Source: Bedellia somnulentella | Lineage: Eukaryota; Arthropoda; Insecta; Lepidoptera; Bedelliidae | Length of the DNA stretch: 64,000 nt | Assembly (NCBI GenBank): GCA_963576735.1 | Contig: OY755197.1 | Span: forward strand, 10,304,501 to 10,368,500 | Reading direction: 5' to 3' | Part shown: positions 47,981 to 59,006 of the stretch, one piece after another | Position numbering within the stretch: the first letter of the stretch is position 1 | Layout: every line of letters begins with the position of its first letter | Made by a program: the position numbers and the translations under genes | The notes under the pieces: generated by a model | Seen by the model: only the letters and a program-made list of their open reading frames with translations | The model's database searches: none | Told to the model about the DNA's origin: nothing

Positions 47981-48169
47981 AAGAGTGCTGCATGACCGAA
48001 TAATAGGATGTCATAAAAATGCTCATACTTGTGGCTATATAGACTATAGATTATAATAGATAATTATCTCAAAATAAATAGTTACATCTTTAATGCAACC
48101 TTGAATGTTGAGAGGGAAAGTGATGGTAACATGATTAAACCCACATTGGTTGACGATCGCATTTTCAAG

Positions 48170-48390
48170 CCAAAAGACCCAATTCCCTCACCTTCTTGCT
48201 CTAAAGATAGGCCAGAACTATTCTTAGCCAAAAGAGGCATGAGTTCAAATCCTGAGTCAGGCCTATACAAATGTGTTCCGAATGAGTACCTTATGTGCTC
48301 AATTTATTAAGGTGACCACAAAGACATGTAAACACCATGTGACAGTGCATTCATACATAGCGGCGCAAAGTCTTCCCCTTATCTATTTAG
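48170..48390 (+). repeat. SINE-B, degenerate
   Basis: Retains GAGTTCAAATCCTGAGTCAG (B box), TGTGACAGTGCATTCATAC and GCGGCGCAAAG; strongly diverged. Confidence 0.6.
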
Positions 48391-48729
48391 GAGTATCTAG
48401 TGGGTAAACGTGTTCAATGATGTGCCATTTGTATCCTTTGTGATTTTTGACATGATTAATAAGACACAAAAAATCAATTTTGATGAACAAACTTGAAACG
48501 GGGTTTCGCCCCAAGGCTTGGCCAAAAACATAGCAAATCATATAGCAAGCCTGCATTTTCAAAAAGGAGTCGATCGTTTCCGCGGTTGGCCATTCTACAG
48601 AAGAGTTGGTAGGTCTGTACTCTTGTCCTGAAAATGACATAATTAAGACACTTAGTCATCGAAAAATTACGATTGGCCTATATATTAGGTATGTACAACA
48701 TATAATATTTTTTTTGATGTTGCTACATC
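48391..48729 (-). other. Unidentified minus-strand ORF region
   Basis: A minus-strand frame at 48640-48383 encodes about 85 residues including EYRPTNSSVEWPTAETIDSF and ALGRNPVSS, with no sign of splice sites. The residue use looks more coding-like than random, but I recognise no family. It may be the edge of an unlabelled transposon next to the RT relic at 48730. Confidence 0.3.
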
Positions 48730-49836
48730 TCGCCGCAATACATCATTTGAATGAATGGTTGTTTGATCATGGTCTCAGTCTTTCTGTTTCCAAATGCTGC
48801 GTAGTTGTTTTTTCTAGAAAACGGGACATTCCGGCCACTCCGATTGTATCTGACCACATTCCTCTTCCCATTCACGACCAAGTTAAATTTCTTGGTGTTA
48901 TTCTTGACTCAAAATTATCAGGTATCCCTCACATGCAACATATTATTAATAAATGTGAAAAGAATATTAATATTCTTCGATGCTTGTCTGGTGTATGGTG
49001 GGGATCCCACCCATTTACTCTAAAACTTCTGTATAATGCGTTAATACTAGGTTAGGTAGATTATGGTACTTTTTTATTAGAACCATGTAGCAAGCTGTAT
49101 TTTAGTGAAATTAGATAATTTTCAGTCAAAGTGTCTCCGCATCATCTTAGGAGCTATGAAATCCTCGCCTATTAATGCCCTTCAAGTAGAATGTGTCGAA
49201 CCCCCTCTCAATTTACGAAGGCAGTATTTATCTGATAGATTTATAACAAAAATTTTGCAGTCTTCGTCTCATCCTTTACTACCATCTTTACAATCTCTTT
49301 CACCAAAAGTGGGAACCAGCCGTTATTGGTCTCACAAGTTCCTTCCACGTGTTTTTCAAAGCATAAATAAATTTAATCATTCCCTTTCTTCGTTCGTCAG
49401 ATATCAATCGAATCCTATTTTTTCTTCTCAATTTGCTTGTTTAATTTACCTCCCAGAAATCATTTTAAATTTAGGTATAGAAAAAGAGTCCCTCCCTCCT
49501 GATCCGGAACTTAAATATAAAATAGATGTTCTTTGGAAAGATTGGCTTGTCATTTATACTGACGCATCTAAACTTTTGAACTCAGAGTGCGTCGGCTCCG
49601 GTATTTGGATTCCCTCGCGCAAAATAATTTTGAGCTTGAAATCTCCTGTTCATTCTTCAGTTTTTACTGGGGAAACTCTTGCTATTTTAGAAGCCGTCAA
49701 ATTCATCGAATCCCGTTCCATTAATAAAGCGGTTATTTTTACAGACTCAACAAGCTTTACAACCAAATCAATTTCATGCCAAAACCAATTTGAAAACTGT
49801 TTTACTTTAAGTCTTCTTCTTCTTATTCGTGTGAGA
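48730..49836 (+). pseudogene. I/LOA-like non-LTR relic: RT thumb plus RNase H
   Basis: Starts within the RT after the catalytic motif (HHLNEWLFDHGLS; KFLGVILDSKL, thumb). It is broken by a stop near 49054, resumes at 49105 (LRIILGAMKSSP) and reaches an RNase H domain (VIYTDASK, TGETLAILEA, AVIFTDST). It lacks endonuclease and RT palm, and ends at 49836 where an antisense element begins. Clearly related to, but a different family from, the element at 51186-58309 (roughly half of the residues match by eye). Confidence 0.8.
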
Positions 49837-51185
49837 GTGTCAAATCTTCATAGTGCATGCAGCCAATGCTTCACGACCGCTATCGCTTTAGGCGTTGCCT
49901 TCAGCAAGTCTTCAGTATTGCAGGTGTAAGGACAGTCTGGGCACTGTAGCAGGTGTTGGCTATCATGGTTCTGGCCACAGGCGCAATTGGTGCTGGCGTC
50001 TGGTGGCAGGAATCCCCATCTTTTCATGTTGTCGCGTGTCCGTGCCACGCCAACTCTGAGCCGGTTGAGTCCCTTCCACACCGCCCATTTCTCAGACGCC
50101 CCCGCCGGTAGGTGCTCTGCCGGTGCAAAGAGTTCGTCCTGCTTCGCCAGTTGCCCTTTCCATGTTTCGAGGCGAGCTTCTTGTGGTGTTGCGTGTTGGA
50201 GTGGTTTATTCCATGCAAAGCTTTTACGGGACTTAAGGCGCTCTTGAGTCGGTGAGTGAGAGTAGAGCATGTGCCGCCTGTCTTGCAGTTGTTTCGTCCG
50301 TTCGATCGCAGTTGCTACATCACGCCGCACATTTGGGGGTGCTATTCCCGCCAGCTGGTAGAGTTTTGATGTGGGCGTGGGTTTGAGGCAACCGGTTACG
50401 AGTCTGCAGGTTTCGTTCACTGCAATATCGACTTGACGAGCATGCGCAGAGTTTTTCCATGCTGGGCAAGCATACTCCGCCGCGGATATACTGAGGGCGA
50501 GAGCAGTAGTACGCAACGTGTGTGGGTTAGCTCCCCAGGTGCTACCTGTCATGCGACGCAAGATGTTGTTCCGAGCCGACACTTTCTGTTTGGTGTTAAA
50601 ACAGTGCTTCTTGAATGTTAGGGTTCTGTCCATAGTGACGCCAAGATATTTAGGGGCGAACGTGTGTTCCAGTGGTTTGCTTTCCCATGTTACCTTTAGC
50701 TCTCTGGAGGCCTCTCTGTTTTTGAGGTGAAATGCCGACACTTGGGTTTTCGCGGGGTTCGGCTTGAGTTGGTTGCTAACGTAGTATGCTGAGAGAGTTT
50801 CTAACGTCTTTGACAAGCTCTCCTCCACCTCTTCAAAAGATTTCCTCTGTGATGTTAGCGCAAGGTCGTCTGCGAAGAGGAAATGCCTCATGCCTTCGCA
50901 AATTGGCTGGTCATTTGTGTAGACATTAAACAAGGCCGGGGCCAGGACGCTTCCCTGTGGGAGTCCATTTTTCTGCCGTCGCCATCTGCTATCTTGTTGT
51001 TGGAAAGAGACATAGAATCTGCGGTTGGACAGTATCCGTTGGATAACCAGGCACAGCTTATGATCTTTCGTGACTTCGTACAATTTAACGATAAGCTTCC
51101 TGTGGTTAACTGTGTCATAGGCTGCTGTTAGGTCGACAAAGACAGCTCCAGTTACCATTCCTTTTTGAAACCCATCTTCGATTAT
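49837..51185 (-). pseudogene. Antisense, 5'-truncated Jockey-like RT
   Basis: An uninterrupted minus-strand frame of 436 codons (51158-49848). It carries FVDLTAAYDTV (motif A), GLPQGSVLAPALF (motif B), LFADDLAL (motif C, catalytic DD intact), KYLGVTMDRTL (thumb) and a C-terminal Cys-rich end (CACGQNHDSQHLLQC). The endonuclease, ORF1 and the first RT motifs are missing, so it is dead on arrival but little decayed. GC content is clearly higher than that of its neighbours. It separates the relic at 48730 from the element at 51186. Confidence 0.85.
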
Positions 51186-51529
51186 TAAGTTATTTCATAT
51201 CTTCTAATAGAATTAAATTATAATATCATAGATCAAATTCGTAAAAACTTATTGTCTATTTCTATTTCTATATATCATCTTAAAATATACATATATTTAT
51301 ATCTATTAATTGGTTTTGTTTTGATTGTGCAGGATTGTCAACGTCGCGTCAGAGGAGACGGGTGAAAATTTTCAATTCGAAACATTTTATAATTATTTCC
51401 TCCATTTAGATAGTAATCTAAATATCATTTCTCATAATATTATTTTGGTATAATATTTTCATTCATATAAAATCATTTATTTTGTATTACGTCGTTTAAT
51501 AAAATTATTTTCCATCTGCCATCCTAGCG
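51186..51529 (+). other. Probable 5' UTR of the element at 51530
   Basis: AT-rich lead-in before the ORF1 start at 51530; no continuation of the upstream RNase H relic is seen here. Confidence 0.5.
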
Positions 51530-52762
51530 ATGGAAGTTTCATCTGGGGGTTCTTCGGAACCTCCAGGTGACTCTTTTAAATCACTTTTGTCCTCATTTCC
51601 ATTTTCAGACTCGTGCCCATCGGATGTCGACCAACAGGTTGTTGTATCCTATGATGGGTTCCAAATCAAAGGTAAAAAAAGGAAAAGACCCAGACGCATA
51701 AAATTACCTGAGTTGACGAAAAGCGGAGACGCTGCAGATACCTTACTCCCTTTAGGACAAAACCTCACCTCACCTCCATCCTCACCCAGCCCACTCCCTA
51801 CAAATTCATTATTACTCCATCTGAATCAACAATTGTTACAGGTGCATACTCAGCCCAAAAACCCAGCGGCCGTCAAGAATATTTTAATCATGACAAGGGA
51901 CCATTTGTGGTACATGTGCAACGAGTGACCGACTCTCCGTCCTCTGGTGAAACCCTTCATCCTATTAAATTTGGCAAAGAAATTTCAAAACTTAGGTTAA
52001 ATATCATAAATGGTAGTTTACAAAGTATTGGTCGAAACCGTATTACGCTGACTTTTAAAGACCATGATGATGCGAATAAATTCCTGTGTAATAAACCGTT
52101 AAGAGAAAAGGGATACAGAATGTTTATTCCCACTTTTAGCACGACTCGGCAAGGTATTGTTAAAGGTATTCCTTCTGAATGGTCAGAAGACGTAGTTATG
52201 GAAAATGTAGGTACTCCGAGTGGTTGTGGAAAATTAATCAAAGTTCGGCGTCTAAATTTTAAATCTGTATCTGACGGTGTTAAGTGCTGGAAGCCATCTC
52301 AGACTTGCGTTTTGACCTATGATGGTCAAATCCTGCCTGAGAGGGTTTTTGTGTGCTATAACGCATTGCCAGTTAGTAAATACTATTATCCTACCTAGCA
52401 TACAATGTTTTAAATGTTGTCGTTTTGGTCACACTAAATTCCAGTGTCGTTCAAATCCAAGATGCTTTAAATGTGGGAATAATCATTCTGGAGAATCATG
52501 TTCTGTCGATGAAAGCAGTGCTTCTTGTCTTTTGTGTTCGGGCTATCATTTTGCAAATAGCAAGTCCTGCCCCGAGTACAACAGACAGAGAGATATTAAA
52601 ATTGCAATGACTGATAAAAATATTTCATATGCGGAGGCATGCAAATTATACGCGCCCACTCGTACAATGTTGTATAGTGATGCGCTTCGTAACAAGAAAG
52701 CTCCTGTTACCACTTCATATAAAAAACTGTTTTCGCAAAAGCTAAAAGCCCTCCTCCTTTAA
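51530..52762 (+). pseudogene. ORF1 (gag-like) of an I/LOA-type non-LTR retrotransposon, frameshifted
   Basis: Nucleic-acid-binding ORF1 protein. Three overlapping frames (51530-51928, 51907-52398, 52319-52762) together give a Ser/Pro-rich N-terminus, a basic patch (GKKRKRPRR) and a central RRM-like region (SIGRNRITLTFKDHDDA, GIVKGIPSEW, LIKVRRLNF). Three zinc knuckles follow: CFKCCRFGHTKFQC, CFKCGNNHSGESC and CLLCSGYHFANSKSC. Two frameshifts make it non-functional as read. Confidence 0.85.
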
Positions 52763-52966
52763 GAACTGGCTATGATAAAATAGCTCATGCTGCAATAATT
52801 GCTAGCCCTTCTAGTTCACTTCCAAACGGTGCTGGATTAAATCAACTAAACTATACAGTTTCAGAACTTATTGAAATGCTTATCAGACTTCTCTCTGCAC
52901 AAAATTTACCGTCCAACGTTGCCAATAATGAGGAAAAATCCTCCCCTAGTAAATTAATCATCAATA

Positions 52967-55900
52967 ATGGATCAGCTGCTTCAGACGGCTTTACAGTGGA
53001 ACGCTCAGAGCGTTCGTAGCAAACAACATGATATATACTTTCTCGTTAATAAATATAAACCATCAATATTTGCTATCTCTGAGACTTGGCTTAAGCCGGA
53101 ATCTCCTTTTAAGATTTCCGGCTACCAATGTTTCAGAGATGATAAAATCAATGGTCATGGTGGCTCTGCCATCCTAATTTCTAATGACCTTATCTCCAAA
53201 AGGGTGCACACTACGCCCATCGGTGATTGGTCATTGGTTATTATTCATTTGTATAATATTTACATTATTTCATTGTATATACCAAAACCATCGTCATTAA
53301 TTATTAGCAATATATATGTAATTCTTTCTAACCTATCCGGGCCATTCATTATTATGGGTGATTTCAACATTCACCACCCTGCGTGGGGTTGTGGTAAAAC
53401 GGATAGTTTGCCGAATTCATTGTTTAATATGTTAGACCATTTTGGTCTGTGTATGTTGAACAATGGTTCGCCAACTAGACGCACAAGACCTGGGAAGCAT
53501 CTCAGTGCTGTGGATCTGACATTGGTTTCAGCTGGATTAGCTGCATCAATGTCATGGTCCGTCCTGAATAGTTCTTTTGGCAGTGACCACTTCCCTATCC
53601 TCATTTCATTACCATTCCGCCATAAAAACAATATTTACATCAGCCAATCCAGGATCAAATACAAAATTAATCATTCCACTGATTGGATTACATTTTCAAG
53701 TATTGTAGATGATCACATTAAAGAACTACCAAACATTCATCACTTGTCTTTAGATCATTGCACAGAGGAAATTATTAAGTGTCTTACAACTGCAGCTGAT
53801 CAGTGCATTCCGCAGAAATCATATAGTAACAATAAACGTAGATCTCCACCGTGGTGGGACAATGAGTGTTTAAAAGCAGTTTTGCAGAGAAAAGAAGCTG
53901 AAAATAATTACAATATTTGCTTGTCTGATGAGAATTTTAATCAGTTTATCAAAATTAACGCAGAGACAAAATGTTTTTTGAATAAAAAAAAAAGTTGATG
54001 GTTGGAAATCATTTTGTTCATCTATTTCTCCAACCACACCTGCTTACACCGTTTGGAAACAAATAAAAAAATTCAGAGGTGCATTTAATAACTCTCCGCC
54101 TCTATGTCCGACTTCGCCAACGTGGGTTGATAGTTTTTTGGATAAAATAGCCCCTCCTTTTGTTACTCAAAATCCTCAGTACAGCGTCCCTTCTCATAAT
54201 TTTAATAAATATGGAGAACCATTCAGCATGAAAGAATTACTTTTTGTGCTTTCTTCTGTTAAAGATTTCTCACCGGGAATAGACAGTGTACCATATTCAT
54301 TTTTAGTAAATTGTGGTGAAACATGTCAACTATACTATTTGAATTTAATTAATGAGATTTTAGATTTTGGGATGGTACCTGACCACTTAAAAACACAGTT
54401 AGTTGTACCCATTTTGAAAACTGGGAAGGTCCTGAAGTTGCCTCAAACTATCGTCCAATTGCCATGTCCAGTGTCCTCATGAAAATAGCCGAACACTTAG
54501 TTAAAAACAGACTTGAATGGATATTGAGCATCTTGATCTCCTTCCAAATTCGCAGTATGGTTTTAGAAAAGGTAAAAGCACCTTAGATAGTTTGTCTATA
54601 TTTACGACAGACATACGTTTAGCTTTTTCTAGAAATGAAAGTATCGTAGCCGGTTTTTTAGACATTGCCTCCGCATATGATAATGTTCTTTTACCTGTTT
54701 TAGTTTCAAAATTAAATGCTTTAAAACTACCATTTAAATTCATAAATTTTATATCAAATTCATTATCATGTAGGAAGGTCGTTCTTTGTATAAATGGGAC
54801 TCTGTCTGAATCCCGTATTTTAAACAAAGGACTTCCGCAGGGATCGGTCTTGAGTCCACTTCTGTTTAATATTTATACATCTGATCTACATAATTCAGTT
54901 ATTCCTCATTGTAGAATACTCCAATATGCTGATGATATTGTGCTTTACTCTAACAATACCTTTGTGGAAGAGGCAGCTGGCATGGTTTCCAAGGGTATCT
55001 TTTCACTTGCAGATTGGCTTAGCCTTCATGGTCTGGATCTGTCTCCCTCAAAAAGCTCCATTGTTGTATTTAGCCGAAAGAGAAAGATTCCAAATATTTC
55101 CATCAATGTTTCAAACTCAAACATTCCAGTAAAAAATGAGATAAAATTTTTAGGTTTGATTTTAGATTCTAAATTAACATTCAAATCTCACATACAACAC
55201 GTTATTTCAAAATGTGAAAAAAATCTAAACATTCTTAGATGTCTCGCTGGTACTTGGTGGGGAGCGCATCCTTTTTATTTAAAAATGATTTATAATGCAA
55301 CTATTAGAAGTGTGATGGAATATGCGTCATTTCTTTTGACCCCAACAAGTCATCAAGTATTGTCTCGATTGGAAATAATCCAAACTAGGGCTATGAGAAT
55401 CATCTGTGGAGCAATGAAATCAAGCCCCAAAAATGTATTACAGGTTGAATGTGGAGAACCACCCCTTGATTTGCGGAGACAATTTCTTTCGGACAAATTT
55501 TTATTTCGCTTATGCCAGTATAATCATCACCCCTTGTTTCCTAAATTAAAATGACTTACCTCATATGTATCATCATCACCCTATTGGACACATAAAAATC
55601 CCCCTTGCTTAGTCAAAAGTTATTCAAAATTAAATAATATAAATTATCGCATTCATAAAATAACAAGATTTCCTCTATTCTCTTGTGACTTGGAATCGAT
55701 CCTTCTAATTCCCCAAGTGAAGTTCAACATCGGCATTAACAAAAACGACCAGTTTGCTGCAAAGAAGTTTTTAAACATAGTCGATAATCTATGGAGGGGT
55801 TTTGATCTCATTTTCACAGATGCTTCTAAATTAGACAAAGAAGGCTGCGTGGGTGTTGCGGTATATCATAAAAACTATGATATAATACAAAAAATTAAAT

Positions 55901-56404
55901 GTCCTCCTTTAACCACTGTATTTACAGGCGAGTATCTGGGATTAATTGAGGCAATCAAATATATAATCCTTTTGAAGTTAAAAAACTCCGTCATCTTCAC
56001 AGATTCATTGAGTTCTCTTCATTCATTAACATCAAATCCATTCAAAGAAAGTTCCCACAATATTCTATTATTCCGTTGTAAATCACTAATTAATAATTGT
56101 ATTAAGCTCGGCCTCAATGTTTCTTTTGCGTGGATTCCAAGTCACGTTGGCATCTACGGAAATGAAAGAGCAGACAAGGGAGCTAAGGAGGCGGTCATTT
56201 GTGGAGACAGAGTCCCCTTTGAAGTATATGCTCAAGACCTATCTTTGCAACCAAGACGTGACCTACTAATAAGATGGCAAACTAGATGGCATATAACAAG
56301 TAAGTATAAAGGTATATCGTACGGAAGGATTCAAGAAGATATTCCCCCAAAGCCCTGGTTTTGCAATCATAAATTCATTTTAAAAGTCATTTTAAAAGTC
56401 ATTT
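52967..56404 (+). pseudogene. ORF2 of the same element: endonuclease, RT and RNase H, broken
   Basis: 52967-53998 encodes an APE-type endonuclease (LQWNAQSVRS, ISETWL, GDFNIHHPAWG, VDLTLVS, SDHFPI). A frameshift at an A10 run (about 53986-53995) follows. The RT then shows YRPIAMSSV in a shifted frame near 54450, GFRKGKSTLDS, FLDIASAYDNV, GLPQGSVLSPLLF and QYADDIVLY (catalytic DD intact). A stop at 55552 is followed by RNase H with IFTDASK, TGEYLGLIEA, VIFTDSLSS and WIPSHVGIYGNERAD. It is interrupted at 56404 and resumes at 58085. The domain set fits the I superfamily. Confidence 0.88.
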
Positions 56405-58080
56405 TAAGGTCGTACCATCGGCAGAACCGCAATTCGGGTGGCGGAACAGAGGCGACCCACGGGCGGGCGGCATGTGTTCACTGCGAGGGAAGTGGAGGCA
56501 GTGGTGCGAGGCATGAGCCGGGGTAAGTCGCCTGGCCACGACTCTCTCAGCATTGAACACTTGCAGCATGCCGGGCCGCATCTGTCCCGTGTGCTTACAC
56601 TGCTATTTAATTGCTGCATGGCACATTCTTACCTTCCCCATAACATGATTAAGACAGTCGTTGTACCGCTGGTAAAAAACAAGACCGGTGATGTTTCAGA
56701 CGTGAAAAACTATAGGCCCATATCGCTGGCTACTGTGGTGTCGAAAGTGTTGGACAGTTTGCTCGACAAACAACTAGATATACATCTAAAGCTGCACGAT
56801 GCCCAGTTCGGCTTCAGAGCTGGACTATCTACCGAGACAGCAGTCCTGTGCCTAAAGCAAACTGTCCAATACTACACGGACAGGAAAACTCCAGTTTTTG
56901 CGTGTTTTCTTGATTTAACGAAGGCCTTCGATAGTTTACCGTGTAGTATACTCTGGCAAAAGCTGCTTTCAGAAACACAGTTGCCCGTAGACCTCATTAA
57001 TATCTTTCAGTTCTGGTACGGGCACCAGAGTAACGTGGTACGGTGGGCAGGCTCGGTATCGGATGCGTACCGACTGGAATGCGGTGTGAGACAAGGGGGG
57101 CTAAGTTCTCCCAAGCTTTTCAATCTGTACGTTAATGGTCTGATTGAGGAGCTCAGCAACACTGGTATCGGGTGTTCAATAGATGGTCAGCTAATTAATA
57201 ATATCAGTTATGCCGATAACATGGTGTTGCTGAGCCCATCAATCAGTGGACTGCGAAAGTTGGTGAATAAATGTGAGAGGTACGCCGAGACCCATGACCT
57301 TAAGTATAATACCACCAAAAGCGAGCTGATGATGTTTAAAGCTGGCACCAAATATTACTCCGCTGTGCCTGAAGTAATGATAGCAGGCGAGCCGCTTAAA
57401 ATGGTGACCCAATTTAAGTACCTGGGGCATTGGGTTACGGATACTCTTCGGGATGATATGGATATGGAAAGGGAACGTAGGGCGCTCTCGGTTCGAAGCA
57501 ATATGTTGATCCGGAGGTTTGCTAGATGCTCTAAGCAAGTAAAATTAACACTCTTTAGGTCTTACTGCCAGTCTTTTTACACTTGCGGCCTTTGGATTAA
57601 CCACACGAAGAAGTCCGAGAGCGTCCTACGGGTCCAATATAACAACGCTTTCAGGATGCTGTTGGGGCTGCCACGTTTCTGTAGTGCGTCAAGCATGTTT
57701 GCAGAGGCATACATGGATGGTTATCACGCCATCATACGCAAGCGGGTAGCCTCTCTGACGCGAAGAGTGCGGGGCAGCACCAACACCTACCTGAAGATGA
57801 TAGCGGACAGACTTGAAGGCCCATTAGTGTCACATGTGGTGAAATGTCATGTATCCCCTGTACGCCACTGTGCCAAATAATTATATAACGTAACTTAATA
57901 ACGAAATTTAATTTACTTTTTATGTTTAATTTAATATTATTATTATTTTTTGTGATATTATTAATTTAATAACTTAATTTTATTTTATTTACTTTTTATG
58001 TTTTTGTGGTTTTTGTGGTTAATGTAATTTTGATGTAATATGGATTTACTTAAATCTGAAATAAATGAATTTTGATTTGA
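56405..58080 (+). pseudogene. RT element nested in ORF2, with YADN in place of YADD
   Basis: An open frame of 480 codons (56438-57880). It has NYRPISLATVVSK, FGFRAGLSTETAV, CFLDLTKAFDSL (motif A), GVRQGGLSSPKLF (motif B) and SYADNMVLL (motif C). The second catalytic Asp is Asn here, which should abolish polymerase activity. Thumb motif FKYLGHWV. 5' truncated (no endonuclease). The 3' region to 58080 is T/A-rich and ends in repeated TTTGAT/AAATAAATG. It is in the same orientation as its host element; the left junction shows TCATTTTAAAAG repeated two to three times. Confidence 0.85.
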
Positions 58081-58084
58081 TAAA

Positions 58085-58309
58085 TGTTTGGGGAGAAAAT
58101 ACTCATCGATGATTAGTAGGTTACGTCTTGGTCACTGTTGCGTACCTGTGCATCTCCATAAAATCATAATTTTAAATTCTAGTTTATGTGAATGTGGACT
58201 AGAGGACGGAGACATTAATCACATATTTTTTGCTTGCCCAAAGTACAATCATGTCAATTTTTTAAAACAGTTAATCACCCATAAATTTCATTTACCATGT
58301 TCGATATAA
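58085..58309 (+). pseudogene. C-terminal end of the interrupted ORF2
   Basis: GRKYSSMISRLRLGH, then CECGLEDGDINHIFFACPKY: the C-terminal Cys/His segment that follows RNase H in I-like elements. It joins in sense to the part ending at 56404. The stop is at 58307-58309. Confidence 0.82.
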
Positions 58310-58919
58310 TCAACATTATATTTGGGATGCATGTGTGTGTTTGCATGTATATGTGTATATGCCATACGTAGGTATCTGCAGTCAAACTTTATACAATATC
58401 TTACAGGAATGTCTGGTACTTTTCTCACATTATAAGAAGTCATCTTCTCTCTGTAGTACGTAGTTGTCGTATAATATTTATTTTGTATTTTTAAACTGTT
58501 TCGAATATTCAATTTCTTATGTATATATTTTAACGTACGGTTTTTTTTTATGTTGGAATACGTATTATTTTGTTTGTTTGATTTACTCCGATGACTTGAT
58601 GCTGGCAGAGATGTTCTACACAATTGCCATTCAATTAAAATTCAATTCAATTCTATTAATCTCTTTCTGACTCATACGATATTTAAAAAACAGTAAAATT
58701 ATTAAATTTCGTTTTTTTTAGACTTGTTTCAAAAAGGAAGCTGTTTCAATGTCACTCTGACGCTGGCAGAATGTATAAATTGTATACGAGGGCCAATGAA
58801 CAAGATAATAATAATAATAAACTGATAATCACGGCATTATTTGATACGATCACAACACACAATTAATATCTTCTATAAAAATATGGTGCGTGAATGTTGA
58901 AAAATGAAAGCGGGAAACA
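58310..58919. other. Retrotransposon 3' region and gene C upstream region
   Basis: The first part is probably the 3' UTR of the nested element pair; its end cannot be placed. TATAAATT (58776) and TATAAAAA (58874) are possible TATA boxes for gene C; neither has a clear initiator. Confidence 0.35.
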
Positions 58920-59006
58920 ATGGCTGAAACTGAAAGTAGTACAAATGCAGAACCTAATAATTCAATAGTAAGAAGACAGAACAGCAAATTGCCGTTTTTC
59001 AGACAA
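58920..59006 (+). CDS. Gene C exon 1 (start codon)
   Basis: 87 nt, 29 codons, phase 0 donor CAA|GTAAGA. Too short to appear as a long ORF; identified by the shared F(F/Y)RQ end with gene B exon 1. Confidence 0.8.

Noticed and set aside
50433..51131. Plus-strand ORFs inside 49987-51131
   Set aside because: Shadows of the antisense RT frame; no motif on the plus strand.
58464..58670. ORFs at 58288-58670
   Set aside because: AT-rich low-complexity translation in the retrotransposon 3' region.
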